A DNA stretch of 64,000 nucleotides, taken from Castanea sativa (taxonomy: Eukaryota; Streptophyta; Magnoliopsida; Fagales; Fagaceae). This document shows positions 12,615 to 23,453 of the stretch, in pieces (position 1 is the stretch's first letter; every line of letters begins with the position of its first letter). The position numbers and the translations under genes are program-made. Where the stretch lies: NCBI RefSeq assembly GCF_040712315.1, contig NC_134015.1, forward strand, positions 15,509,095-15,573,094, given 5' to 3'. The notes under the pieces are model-generated. The model was not told where the DNA came from. It was given only the letters and a program-made list of their open reading frames with translations, and searched no databases.

Positions 12615-12822
12615 AAATACAAATCTTTTGTACCACATTTTGTGTTCTACTTTGTGTTCTACTTTATGTTCCACCAATCACAACTTGTCATGTGTTTATT
12701 TTTTTCCATTTTAAATTTTGGCTATTTTATAAGAAAAGTTAAATAAATACATAGCAGATTGTAATTTGTAGAACATAAAATGAAACACAAAAAATGGAAT
12801 AGAAAATTTGTATTTGTTCTTA
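12615..12822. mobile_element. Short foldback MITE, about 200 bp
   Basis: The segment starting CAAATACAAATCTTTTGTAC is matched in inverse at 12780-12820 (AAAATTTGTATTTGTTCTT), so the two halves can pair over most of their length. Noncoding. Related arm sequences with TTCTACTTTGTGTTC are tandemly repeated inside. Confidence 0.55.
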
Positions 12823-12938
12823 TCTAAGTCCACCACTAACATCATTTTTTACTCACCATTTATAACTTGCCACTTATACTTTTTTGTGATAATGTTATGC
12901 CTATAACTTTATCTCGTTTAAATATAGAATATAACTTA

Positions 12939-12977
<39 letters not shown>

Positions 12978-13076
12978 ATAATGCTAGAGATACAAATTAT
13001 TTTACAAAAAAGTTTACAAACTTGTTGATGTAGTGAGTAATTATTGATAAATGAAAATGTGAGTGATTATTGGTAA

Positions 13077-13120
<44 letters not shown>

Positions 13121-13265
13121 TTTCTAACTTAATGCTATCTCATTAAAATTAGATTCTATTTGATGGTGAAATTATTTAATGCACCCAGTAAACTATATAT
13201 TATTTTCTCTAACATAAAGGTGAGCCTTACATGTTGTCACAGGGTCAATTTTTCTTTTAAATTTT
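12823..13265. other. AT-rich spacer with two (TA)n tracts
   Basis: Microsatellites at 12948-12968 and 13082-13109 flank a copy of a dispersed element fragment (TAATGCTAGAGATACAAATT) related to the one at 37935-38135. No gene seen. Confidence 0.5.
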
Positions 13266-14380
13266 ATGTCTGTGATGGCACTAAGTTCTTCACTTAGTCT
13301 CCGCCAATACACCACTCACACACACTGCAAGAACACTCAGAACAAAATTATTAAAGGAATTCACACACACACAACACACATAGTATTTACAAGGCACCAA
13401 CCCCAATCTTTAGTACTCAATATTCAAGTACAAAGGAAGCCTGGAGAATATACATGAAGTTTTCTAAGGCAATAATACACCCTCTGTTGTTGACAACCTT
13501 AACAGCCTAGGCTATATGCACAGAAATAACTGTCACGGCAGTTACTGCCAAGTAACTGCCTCCTGTCCAAGACTTGGTGCCACATGTGGTCTGACTTAAG
13601 ACACCTCCAACTAATACTGTCTTGGCCTGCTCTCCACGTTTTCAACCCCTACACAGCAAGTCTGAACATCCAGCAAGCTAGGAACTGCTTGGTAACTACT
13701 GCTGCACACTTTGCACATGCTAGCCCATCACTCAGCACATCATGAGGCCACTGCCCATGCTCTAGCAGCCCACACATGATTAACCCATCACATTTTAGAA
13801 GCCCTTCTCATCAGCATCTAAACCCACACAGCATGTCCATATGCAGTCCACCAAGTAACTGCTATCAGCCCACTCATACAAGTTCATATATTCTGCCAGC
13901 ACCAACCAGCCCAATGCCTTGCACAGCCTAATATCATCACTGCAGCCCAGCACTGCCTTGCACACAAGCCACTAAGCCCACACACAAAGCAATCATCCGC
14001 CAAGCCATCATGCCATGAACCATCACCTAGGGCTACTGACCATCAGCACCACCTTCTACTGTCCATCATCACCAAACCATCTCTGCCCACCATGGCTCAC
14101 CACTGCCATGGCCTTGGGGCATCATGTGGAGCAAGGTGCCTTCACATGCTGTCCCTCCTCATGCTCATCATTCTGAATGCAGCAGGGAGACCAGACTTGT
14201 CCCCCTCAAAGAACACTTAGGAGTTTCACTAGATAGACATAAGGAGCCATTGGTGTCTTGAGAAAACATTGAGCCAAGTGACTAGCCTAATGTTGTCCAA
14301 ACACTCCAATTCCTCTTACCATCATCAGCAACTTGCAATGCTCCTAACACATGTGTAGGTTTACAAATGAGATTTCACAT
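13266..14380 (-). other. C-rich repeat tract, probably LTR-type remnant on the minus strand
   Basis: Base composition changes abruptly to C-rich on the plus strand (G/T-rich on the minus) from about 13490 to 14350. No long ORF is open. The minus strand ends in text resembling the 3' part of a plant LTR leader. There is no PBS or partner LTR in the window, so the assignment to an LTR element is only a guess. Confidence 0.3.
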
Positions 14381-14467
14381 TTATATGTGAGAAAAGGAGG
14401 ATGTAGCTTACAGGATTTACCAAATAATTTCTTTGCCACGATCGTCATCGTCATATGTATGTAGCCC

Positions 14468-14475
14468 TATAAATA
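14468..14475 (+). promoter_or_regulatory. TATA box of SPH copy 1
   Basis: TATAAATA lies 56 bases upstream of the ATG at 14524, in CCTATAAATAAGCTC. The spacing gives a 5' leader of about 25 bases, short but usual for small secreted-protein genes. Confidence 0.6.
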
Positions 14476-14523
14476 AGCTCAATGCCAAAGTAAAACTACC
14501 GCCAACAAATCCCAATATCAAAC

Positions 14524-14922
14524 ATGAGTCTATTCATTAGATTAAATTCGTTGCTACTTGTCTTGCTTATAACGACTTGTGAAGCATTAAGTATTACTCC
14601 ACCAAAAGTTCACATCACAATCACTAATGATTTGACAAATACTATGCCTGTTACAATAAATTGTTCATCCCATGCTGACGATTTTGGAGTCCATTCAGTT
14701 GTTAAACTTGCCAACATTCAATTTGATTTCCAACCCATCCCTTTGCTTTCTGAAGATGTCAATTGTAGTATGAAATGGGGAGGCTAAACTCACTACTTTG
14801 ATGTCAACATCGATAAGGGAGACAAAGACCGAGGCAATATTTGTTGCTCGTGGTTTTTGAAAGAGGCTGGCCCTTGTCTGCTTCTTGGTTCGATTGGTTC
14901 TCTATGTTACCCATGGAAGTAA
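14524..14922 (+). pseudogene. S-protein homologue (SPH, Self-incomp_S1 family), copy 1, one in-frame stop
   Basis: Small secreted protein of the family that includes the Papaver stigma determinant PrsS; most members in other plants have unknown roles. An N-terminal hydrophobic signal (residues about 8-22, LLLVLLITTCEALS) precedes the mature part with the family landmarks VHITI.NDL, INCSSHADDFGVH and Cys at NCSMKW. The frame is closed by TAA at 14785-14787 after 87 codons, but the same frame continues downstream through THYFDVNI, CCSWFLKEAGPC and CYPWK to TAA at 14920-14922, matching the other copies. So a single nonsense codon breaks an otherwise full-length (about 132 codon) single-exon gene. 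Either a pseudogene or a truncated product lacking the last two conserved Cys motifs. The promoter TATA box is intact. Confidence 0.85.
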
Positions 14923-15059
14923 TGTTAAATAATCAGCATCGCTCATCAAGTATTTCTTTATGATTTTTTCCCTCATTGAAATAAAGTGCAAATTCACAAT
15001 ATGCACTCCTTATCATGAATGTGTAAGAGTTTACTTCCTGAAATGATTCAATACTGATA

Positions 15060-15735
15060 AGAAGATTGGTTGCTGAGTTTATTTACTTATGTGGCTTCAT
15101 CACTGTTAGTAAGTTACTATTTTGTTGGTTCTTGGTATTCAGTTACTGACTGTATAAATACCCTTGTACTTGTATTAGAATAGCAAGCAATAAGGATACA
15201 GTTACTTTGTTCATTCTCTTACTCTCTCCCTAAATCTCCCATCTCCTTGTCAGTTGGTATCAGAGCAGGATAATCCTGCATTCCCTAAATTCCACCATGG
15301 GTGAAACACGAGCTTCCCGCCATTGTCAATGAAAACATAGCTTTCCTGAAACCACCTCAGATCTCCATACCAAAGACCTTCAAGAAATCTATAAAATTAA
15401 CTATTAGCATCCATACATGAACCTTGAATGAAATGAGTCAACAATTGACTACGATCTTGCAGAAGTTGAATACTATAGAAGAAGGTGAACCTAACAACGA
15501 AAATTCACGCACCGCTGTAGCTTGAATTTCCATAATTTTTTGGAGAAGAACCAGCTGCTTGTATTTGCAAGGCAAATCGGTACTAAGAGTACTACAAGAT
15601 ACCAAACAAAGAGTAATTACTAATGGCTTCTTTCAATATGAATGGTGAAGCTTTGGTCTGGTTCAAAGAAGGGGATGACACTGGTGTAGTTGGGAATCGG
15701 GAGACGTTGGTGCAAACGTTTTTCATCATGTTTGG
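15060..15735 (+). mobile_element. Truncated LTR retrotransposon: LTR end, PBS and decayed gag
   Basis: An LTR 3' end (TATAAATACCC near 15155, pyrimidine-rich end closing with TTGTCA at 15252) is followed by the primer-binding site TGGTATCAGAGC (15255-15266), complementary to initiator tRNA-Met. A gag-like frame starts at ATG 15297 (MGETRASRH) and, after frameshifts and stops, shows the gag signature SFNMNGEALVWFKEG at about 15624-15670. The element ends abruptly at 15735 where the segmental duplication copy 2 begins, so the duplication junction lies inside gag. Ty3/Gypsy type is likely from the gag signature. Confidence 0.7.
15255..15266 (+). other. LTR-retrotransposon primer-binding site (tRNA-iMet)
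   Basis: TGGTATCAGAGC two bases after the LTR end, the standard 3'-end complement of initiator methionine tRNA. Confidence 0.8.
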
Positions 15736-15908
15736 CACTAAAACTGCAATTGTCCTTTCATTTAAAAACAGAAAATAAAAACAAAATGTCTTTATATCTA
15801 TTTTTAAAATTTAAAAAAAAAAACCACCAATTAAAGAGAAGTATTTATCCGTTTTTAGGAATATATGTCTTGAAAATACTTTGATTTTACAAGCTATGTA
15901 TGACATAA

Positions 15909-17042
15909 GAGCATTCACATCTGGACTGCCAAATGCCAAATGTATGACAGATTTAGCATTGAAGCTCTAAAACCCCTAACACCTGGACTTGTAAAAACCA
16001 AGTATTGCAAAAAAATTTGCAATTGTGGTAGAATTGCACTGTAGTTCAATTGTTAAAAAAAATAATAATAATAAAAAAAAAAAAACTAATTTTATTCAAA
16101 CTTTATCAATTCCTCTGTCTCTCTCACCGGTCACACTCTCATCTCCTCTCTTTTTTTTTTCTTTTTTTTTTTCTTCTTTTTCAATTCACTCATTCAATCC
16201 CTCCCCCTCTCTCGTCCCTCTCTTCCCTTTCATTTTTTTTTCTCTCTCTATTTTCCCTTAAATCAAGGGTTTGATGTGGTGGTAGATGGGTTTGATGTGG
16301 GTTTGATGTGGTGAAGCTCATGGGTTTGATGAGGTGGAGGGTTTCCGTGGTGGTGGCAGCGTGGGTTGTGTGGCAGCGTAGGTCTGGGTCGGTGGTGCTG
16401 ATAGGCGTGGTGGAATGGCGAGGTGGAGATCAACGTGGTGGGTTTATTAATCAGTGTGGTGGCGTGGTTGTCAGCGAGATCAGAGTGATGGGAGTGATGG
16501 TTGTCAGTGGTGTGGGTTCCTCTCTCTCAGATCTTCTCTTCAAACCCATTTTCTTCAAACCCAAAACCCGTGCACATGAACACCATCACCAGAGCCACCC
16601 ATGGTTGGACCCACTAAGTAGTGTTTATATTTGGAGTGATGGCAGCGGCATTGACTATTTTTGGGTGATTTAATTTGGTGGATTTGTTGCTGCTTTGTTC
16701 TTGGCTGTTTTCTTTTATTATTATTCATTTGAGAAAAACCTTAGCTGGGTTCTTGGTGGTTAAATAATGGGTTTTGGTGTGGTGGTGCCTGTTGTTGGTG
16801 GCGGTGTGGCTGAGAGAGAGAGAGAGGCAATGAGGAAAAGTGACAGAAATTATGAATAAAGGAAAGAGGGAGATAATTTTATATTATTTTTTTATTGTAT
16901 AATTTATGTTATTTTAATGTATAGTATGGTAAAATAAAAGTTGGGATGTTGGGTGTATTGTAAAATAGTATGGTATAATTAATAAAGTAGCTTTTTGGGA
17001 TAGTAAAATAGAATGGAATAGAATTCCCGGATGTGAATGCTC
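15909..17042. mobile_element. PIF/Harbinger-like non-autonomous element, TSD TAA
   Basis: Begins GAGCATTCACATCTGG and ends with the inverse CCGGATGTGAATGCTC. TAA occurs on both sides (15906-15908 and 17043-17045), and duplication copy 1 has the uninterrupted site with one TAA at 5434-5436, which proves insertion. The 1134-bp interior has a CT-rich block (16110-16250) and a GT-rich block (16270-16500) but no transposase; the open frames there are composition artefacts. Confidence 0.9.
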
Positions 17043-17384
17043 TAAGAGTGATAACAATTTAAAAAAAAAAATTACATTAGTCAATTACATAACGTAGGAT
17101 TTATGATTTTTTTTAAATAATAATAATCTAAAAGGCCATTAGCTAAATTTTGTATATAACATTTTATTTTTTAAAAGAAAATGTTGGACATGGATAGGGG
17201 TATTTTCAAATTAGACGAAGGTGCATTTATTGAAATTAAACTTTTCTTAAATTACAGTGGTTCAAGTAATAGCTGGTAGTGACACCATTCATGGTACTTG
17301 GTGGTTGGAACAGTAACTTCACCCTCACCCACTATCTCTCCATCCCAAAAAATAAAACAACCATTATGTGTAAGCACTTTTCTT

Positions 17385-17471
17385 TTTTGTGTTAAGAAAT
17401 GCATTGTCTATGGGGCTATATTTGGAAGTTTAACTCCAACAGTTTCTCTTCCTTATATTATGGACACCAAG
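17385..17471 (+). CDS. Conserved upstream exon candidate of unidentified membrane-protein gene, copy 2
   Basis: Corresponds to 5760-5846. The frame CIVYGAIFGSLTPTVSLPY runs to GAC ACC AAG followed by donor GTGAGG at 17472. In this copy the frame is open back to ATG 17298, giving a possible longer N-terminus, whereas in copy 1 that upstream part is out of frame by one base. The real start is therefore unresolved. Confidence 0.4.
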
Positions 17472-17920
17472 GTGAGGATAAATCCCTCAAGATGTTGGAA
17501 ATCCGTTTTAACATGACTGGTGTGTAATCAAATTTAAGCATTTCACTCCCATCAAAAAAGAAAAAGAAAACTAAAAATAAGCATTTCACACTTACCATGT
17601 CCCATAAATTCTGTGCGTAGAGGTACTTAATTGGTAGCATCATGCATCAATTTGTAACTAAAATTATAACATTCATGGCATCACAACAGAAAGTACCTCA
17701 CTGTGTTTGTAAGCCAGATTGGCTCTTCGCTTAAACAAATTGAACTAGTTGGACAGCTTTGTCACCATTCCTATTAGTTTTATTTTTTATTTTATTTTTT
17801 TTGAGGTTGGTTAGTGAGCCTCAAGGACTCCAATGAACTTATAAGCAAACTATGTATCGTCTAAAACAAGAGTATCTTGAAAGTTGAAAGTTGAAACATT
17901 CTTTTGCTAAGAATATTAAA

Positions 17921-18235
17921 ATGGGATTTCAACAAGGACAAACTACGTCACTGGTATTCTCTGCAATGATTGCTTGTGTGATGTTTCCATGTGGTGCTTA
18001 TTCCATTGCAATGATGATTGAGGCCCTGACTGATATCAAGCACACAAAAGAAGGCAGAGAACCAAAGTATCCCAAGGCTATGCGCATGGCTATTGCGTTT
18101 GGTTTGAGCTCTGTTGTTTCATTCTTCATTGTTGTTGTGTCATGTATCAGTCTTTTTCATGAAATTTCGGGTGCAACAACGTCAAGTTCTAATGCAATGC
18201 CAGAGGATGACTGTTGCCCATCCGTGTCTAGCTAG
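17921..18235 (+). CDS. Unidentified small membrane protein, copy 2 (104 aa or last exon)
   Basis: Second copy of the gene at 6226-6540; 100 of 104 residues are identical. Differences by eye are Phe to Ser, Thr to Ile, Ser to Ala and Pro to Ser, plus 6 synonymous changes. The two hydrophobic segments, the charged loop and the acidic Cys-Cys tail are unchanged. The frame ends at TAG 18233-18235, then GAGCTCTCTCTCT and the shared 3' flank. Function unknown; the bias towards synonymous change suggests it was under constraint after duplication. Confidence 0.55.
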   Translation: MGFQQGQTTSLVFSAMIACVMFPCGAYSIAMMIEALTDIKHTKEGREPKYPKAMRMAIAFGLSSVVSFFIVVVSCISLFHEISGATTSSSNAMPEDDCCPSVSS

Positions 18236-18649
18236 CTGCGAGTGTGAGTCTTTTTAACAGTGACAAGAAATGTAGTGTTTGTTCAGAAAATTCTTTTCTT
18301 GTAGCTTTGAAGATGATCTTTTTATTTGGCGACAGGGTATTGGTTATGTTTAGAGGGTTTCTGTAATTCTGTTTTGAGGAAATGAAGTGTAGAGCTCTCT
18401 CTCTCTCTCTCTCTCTCTCAATATTCCTATCAACCTTTTTTTGAACCTTAGACGTTTCTATCAAAAAACACATAATATTTCTGCATCTATATTATATGTA
18501 TTGTAATGAGTATTGTTTCTAGCTATGTGTATTAACTGTGTAGGTTGACGGAAATATAAAGAACATGTTATTAGAAAATTGTGAAGTTAATATAGAATGT
18601 GATGTGAAGTAGCATAAGAAGTGACGAAGTTATACATCTGTGACATTAA

Positions 18650-19497
18650 TGTTGAGTTATTTAGACCACTTAAAACACAATTGGATTAATATAGTTAATG
18701 AGCCAAGTTATTACTTAGTCTAAATTCCAGATCTAGGTTAACACAATCATAGAATCATATCAATGTAAAGTACGGAAAATAAAAAACACAAAGATATGAT
18801 AACCCAGGAAAACCAAACCGGTAAAAAACTTAGGGAGGATTTAACCTAGCTATCCTCAAGGTAAACCTGAATCCACTATGAAAGAATCAAAGTTTGTACA
18901 ATAGCAACTTAGATCACTAAGATCCTATTGCTACCCACCAGTAGAAAATTTACTGACACGACCACGTGCAAGCTCCGAGACCACAGACTCCTTCTTTCTT
19001 GGATTCTCCAGCAAGTACAAGCACTCCCGCTTATGTATCTTTAAGCACTTATGGCAACAACTAAATAATCATCAAGCTCTCGAAGAAATTTCCTTCTTGA
19101 TAATCCTAAGCTTGTGTGAAGGCAAGCACCTCTCAGATCTCACAAGAGATTCACACAAACAGCAATATGAGCAACCACAAAAACGTGATTAGGGTTTGCC
19201 TTTTATACCTAGGGAAAAACATAAAACCCTACACATCATATGAGCTTAGGGCTGAGTTGGAAATTCTGCAGAAAAAACAATCTGCACAACTTTTGATCAA
19301 TCGAGTCTAATTCTCGATCGATCGAGCCAGGCAGAAATGCACAGTAACTTCTGCAGTTAACTCGATCCCAACTTTACATGAATGACATACTTTGAGCAAG
19401 TCTAAAACAAGACTAAACAACTGTTTTGATCATGGTTTGCCAACAATACACATTAGAGTTCTAATACATTAGTTCCTAAGTACTTAGAACCTAACAA
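18650..19497 (-). mobile_element. 3' LTR of minus-strand LTR retroelement, 848 bp
   Basis: Starts TGTTGAG on the plus strand and ends CCTAACA, i.e. TGTTAGG...CTCAACA on the minus strand. Directly to the right the minus strand reads AAAGGGAGAGTT before the LTR, a polypurine tract. Inside are a conserved block also found at 42493-43412 (ACCGGTAAAAAAC, TCCTCAAGGTAAA) and palindromes of CGATCGATCGAG type. The LTR interrupts duplication copy 2 at the place matching 6955; the left flank ATTAA is the expected 5-bp duplication half, and its partner is not in view. Confidence 0.8.
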
Positions 19498-22285
19498 ACT
19501 CTCCCTTTGGCAATCCGTGACAAAACACAACTAACGGCTCAAAGTTTACAAAGAAATGCCCTTTACAAAAAAAAAAATGCCCATTATAACAAATCCAATC
19601 CTAACTACTCAGTTGCAAGTGTAGACAGCAGCTCAATTGAATCAACTTGTATATTTCCTAAAACACTAAACAAAACGCATAAACGTATGTGTGGAAAATA
19701 CAAGTAAATAAAATAAAATAAAATATTGAATTCACATAAACACAAAATATAGACATATATCAATAAAAAACTCATAGACATAAGTCAATAAGCAGTGAAA
19801 CAAGAACCATATATAAAAAATGAATGTATCTCCCCCTAACAAGAATACATCAAGAGCCAAAAAAGTAAATACAAAGTGAAGCACCTAGATACAATCTAAT
19901 CTCCACAGGCTCATAGAAACAAACTCTCCAAATCTCTCTCCAAATCTCCCCCTAACTAGATACAATCTACTCCCTCTTTTTGTGACGGAATGCCAAAGGG
20001 CAAATCAGAATCCATCATCAAAAGGAGGCAGCAAAGAAGCGCCAAATCTGCTCGCAAAGCACGAATCTCATCAAGGATGTCCACCAAAATCTGACCATGA
20101 GCCGCCTGAACGGTCATGACAGACTCTAAAGTACGACGAATGTCAAAGTCAGACGAATGTCAAAGTCATCCGAAGTAGATGGTGGGGGAACATCAGCAGC
20201 AACAGCACCTACAAGATCAGCAGACTCCTCACCAAAAGGAAGACCTGTAGAAGAAGAAGGGGGTGTGGTACCAGAAGGCTCAACACGAGGACGTTTAGAG
20301 TGCTCTCTCATCTGAACAGCTCTTTGCTTAAGAAAAGTGGCACCTATGGGAGCAATAATGTGTACGGGCTCAGAAGCGGGGAAGTCAGACAAACTTAAAA
20401 ACAACAAAATTCTATGAATAAAAACAAGATGAAAGAGAGCATGAGCAATAGAAGAACTCCTATAAACTTTGTTCAAAGAACAAAGAAACGAATGAGGAAA
20501 ACTAATGGGAGCATCCGTAACTAGAGCATACAAAAATGCACAACACTCCAAAGCAATGGTGTGTAGATGAGAAATAGGCCACAAGGAATGACACACTATC
20601 TGAAAGATAAGATAGGTATACTTAGTGAGCTCAGCAGAAATGATCTGAGGATCAGAATTCCATTGAATAGAAGTACTAGTGATGTATGACATGATGTCGT
20701 TTTGGGGAGGAGACACATCATACGGGTAAACAGGATGCTGAATAATAGGCACCCCAAGAGCATCAACCACTACCGAAGGGGTAATGGTGTACTCATCACC
20801 ACGAATCCAGCTCCTCACAAGAGTGCCGGAATCATAGGTGTGAATAGAGAGGTTCGAATAGAACTCTCGAATCAAGATGATTGGAGGGGGGGGAATCAAA
20901 CTCCAGAAGAGACAACCAGCCTCGACGCTCAAAGTTTGCCCTAATGGCAGGATCAAGCTCATCTAACAGAACCTTACGCTCAGCCCAAATCTTTCGGTTG
21001 AGGTTAAGTTTCTCAAAAGTCTCTTGGTGCTTAGCACTCAAGAATCTGTCACTCTCGAAGGAAGGGGCAGAAGAAGAGAAGGATGACCTATTGGCTCTAG
21101 TCTTCCTAGGCATGGTGCTTGGATAGGGACAAAGACACAAGAAAAAGAACAAAACAAAACACAAGGGCAGACTGCAAGTTAGCACAACAAAAATAAAGAA
21201 TCTATATGATGCATGAACAGATAAATGTCATGATGTATGGTCTAATGCAATGATAACAAGTTCAATTTTTAAGTTTAGAATCACAAAATTGGCTTGAGCA
21301 TAGAGTTTAAAACATAAACTCCAAAATTTTGAAAAACCATTTGTAGAATTTTTACGAAAATGACCAATTGATCATCACACAAGTTAGATAACAGTTTATA
21401 ATGATCAATTACATCAAGCCAACAAGCCAATTTCATCAATCAAACTCAATTTGAACAAAATCCCTAATTCGGATAAATACAAGCCCTAGAATTTTCAATT
21501 CATCACAAAACACCAATTTGATCAAATTAAACACCATAGATCATGATGATAACATCATATGACAAAAACCCATTGATCAATTTCAAAAAATAAGACTTGA
21601 ATCATCAAAAACCCCAAAATATGCTAAGGTCCGAAAATCTCCCTTAAATGCATGAAACATGAAATAAAATGCAAAAGAAAGGGTATAAAGGTCTTACCAG
21701 CTTTGAGAGAGGAAAACCTTGCAAAAGGAACGGAGTAAAATGAGAAAAAATAGGATTGGAGCCTTAACCAAATCGTATAGAGAGAGAAAAAGTTGAAAAA
21801 ATTTTGAGAAGTAAGATGAACACGTGAAAAAGAATCCTTTTTAAAAAAGTCTCTACACGATTTTCAATCAATCAAAAAACAGATTCGATCGGTCGAAAAT
21901 GCTTCGATTGATCGAAAACCAATCGAGCACCGATCGAAACAGATAGAGGCTGACCAAAATTTTAATCGTAATTTCGATCGATTGAAAAACAGGTTTGACC
22001 GGTCGAAATTCTGGAAAACAAATTTTTTTGAAAAAATAGAGCAATTTGATGCAAAAACTCCTCAAAGCATTGAAAATTATGAATAAAATGCAAGATTATG
22101 AGATGAAATGCTTTTCAAAAACACATGTTTTGAATCCCGTTTTCCCAAAATTAAGATTTTCAAACATTTTCCTTGAATTCTCAAGCATCAAATCTATTTT
22201 GCATAAAACTCAAGGTATTTTCAAACTTGGTTGGTCAGACCAAAAACACACACAATAACATGTATTAGCAAAGAGTAACTTGTGT
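19498..22285 (-). mobile_element. Internal part of the minus-strand LTR element, 5' end missing
   Basis: Runs from the 3' LTR through several AGGGGGAGA-like polypurine tracts, an ORF (20126-21113) and an A/T-rich leader with repeated CGATCGATCGAA-type palindromes (21866-21990). The leader from about 22000 resembles 39310-39610 in a second element. No PBS or 5' LTR follows; the pararetrovirus integrant begins instead near 22290. No pol gene, so the element is non-autonomous. Confidence 0.65.
20126..21113 (-). pseudogene. Putative plant transposon protein (retroelement ORF1), frameshifted
   Basis: ATG at 21113 gives MPRKTRANRSSF and then FERRGWLSLLEFDSPP; after a one-base shift the next frame carries ILIREFYSNLSIHTYDSG and VRSWIRGDEYTITPSVVVDALGVP, the core of the 'putative plant transposon protein' domain common in non-autonomous plant LTR elements. 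The shift falls in an eight-base run of G (20886-20893), so it may be a sequencing slip or a real break. A second break is a 17-bp tandem duplication at 20135-20168 near the C-terminus. The C-terminal part is Ser/Pro-rich. Role: probably a Gag-like structural protein (inference). Confidence 0.65.
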
Positions 22286-22311
22286 AGTCAATACCTAATG
22301 GAGTCAATACC

Positions 22312-23169
22312 TTGATTTATACAATCATGAAACACTTCATAGGAAAACCTAGCAACATCACATCTAGGATTTACGACCAGTTGAGTAACCTTAAGTGTCA
22401 AACCCTTGGCGACTACAGGTGGTATAAAGATGTCTTTACCACCAAAGTCATACACAAAAGCAATTGTAACTCTCCATTTTGGAAGGAGAAGTTTATCAAT
22501 GGCTTACCCAGACTCTTTAGCGAGAAAGTCAAAGAAACCCTTAGCAATCCCTTAGGTGTCATAGATTATGATAGCCTAACCTATGGAGACATATCTAGCA
22601 CAATACGCAGTGAAGGTATGAAAATGTGCAGAGATACGAAAATCCAAAGCCAAGCCAGCAAGAGCAAAGCTAAGTATGAAGTAGGAAACTTCTATACCCA
22701 ATATGGCTTACCCCCCATAGCCCCTTCCAAGAGAAAATCTAAAGAAAAAGATTACTTTGGAAAATTCTCCAAAAAGAAAGCAACCTCCAAGTATTATAGA
22801 AGTAAGAAGTATGGTCACTTCAAAAGCAATGATTTCTATAAAAAGATAAGGAAATCCAGGGATTACCATAAGGTCAATGGTAAAAAGAAGGACTCCACAC
22901 AGACAGCATCCAAGAAAGGAGGATGCTTTAAATGCGGGAAGAAAGGCCACTACAGAAATGAGTGTAGATCCAGGGCCAAAGCCTTAACCGACACCTTAGT
23001 CAGTGACCTAACTAGTAAGGAAGAAATCCTTAAACTCCTAGAACTCAACTACACGGATAGTGAGTTGACCAGTAGTTCTAGAGATCAAGAGATTTACCAA
23101 CTACATCAATCATCCTCAACACCCTCTAGAGCCTCCTTAAGTACCTCTAGCGGCCCAAATGCTCCATAG
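22312..23169 (+). pseudogene. Caulimovirid coat protein fragment with CCHC zinc finger
   Basis: The frame has the basic coat-protein pattern: DYRWYKDVF and PFWKEKFINGLP in the first 80 residues, a Lys/Tyr-rich segment, then the zinc knuckle CFKCGKKGHYRNEC (CX2CX4HX4C, bases 22924-22965) and a Ser/Glu-rich tail. In these viruses the knuckle binds the nucleic acid during packaging. The N-terminal part of the virus polyprotein is missing at the left junction near 22290, and the frame closes at 23169 before the protease. Confidence 0.8.
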
Positions 23170-23453
23170 CATGCAAAGCTGGTTGTTGCAGGAAAAAATC
23201 AGTCAATGTTCTTAGGACATAAGAAGAGCTTGTCCTTGACCTCATAAAGCAAATAGAGGACCCAGTTCTTAAGGCTCAGTACCTTAGCAAATTCCATAAA
23301 TCCTTAGTTAGGGAAACCAAGGAACCCGAACCAAGGAGTTCTGAACCCAAGGTAAACCCAAATTTAGAACAAATCTCCAATAGGTTTACCAAAACCAAGA
23401 AGGAAGTTATTGTTAGTGACCTTCAACATGAAATCAAGGAAACCAAAATTAAG

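Larger units (their letters stand above)
15735..18649 (+). repeat. Segmental duplication, copy 2 (with insertions)
   Basis: Same-orientation copy of 5266-6960. It is longer because a 1134-bp element (15909-17042) sits in its left part; on the right the homology is cut by the LTR starting at 18650. The copy joins a retrotransposon gag remnant at 15735, suggesting that the breakpoint lies in repetitive DNA. Confidence 0.9.

Noticed and set aside
16025..16673. Open frames of 74-121 codons rich in Leu/Ser/Phe or Val/Gly
   Set aside because: They arise from CT-rich and GT-rich tracts inside the non-autonomous Harbinger-like element; no domain, and several frames are open at once.
18228..18473. 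81-codon minus-strand frame over the CT repeat
   Set aside because: Arg-Glu repeats come from the (CT)n tract in the 3' flank of the duplicated gene.
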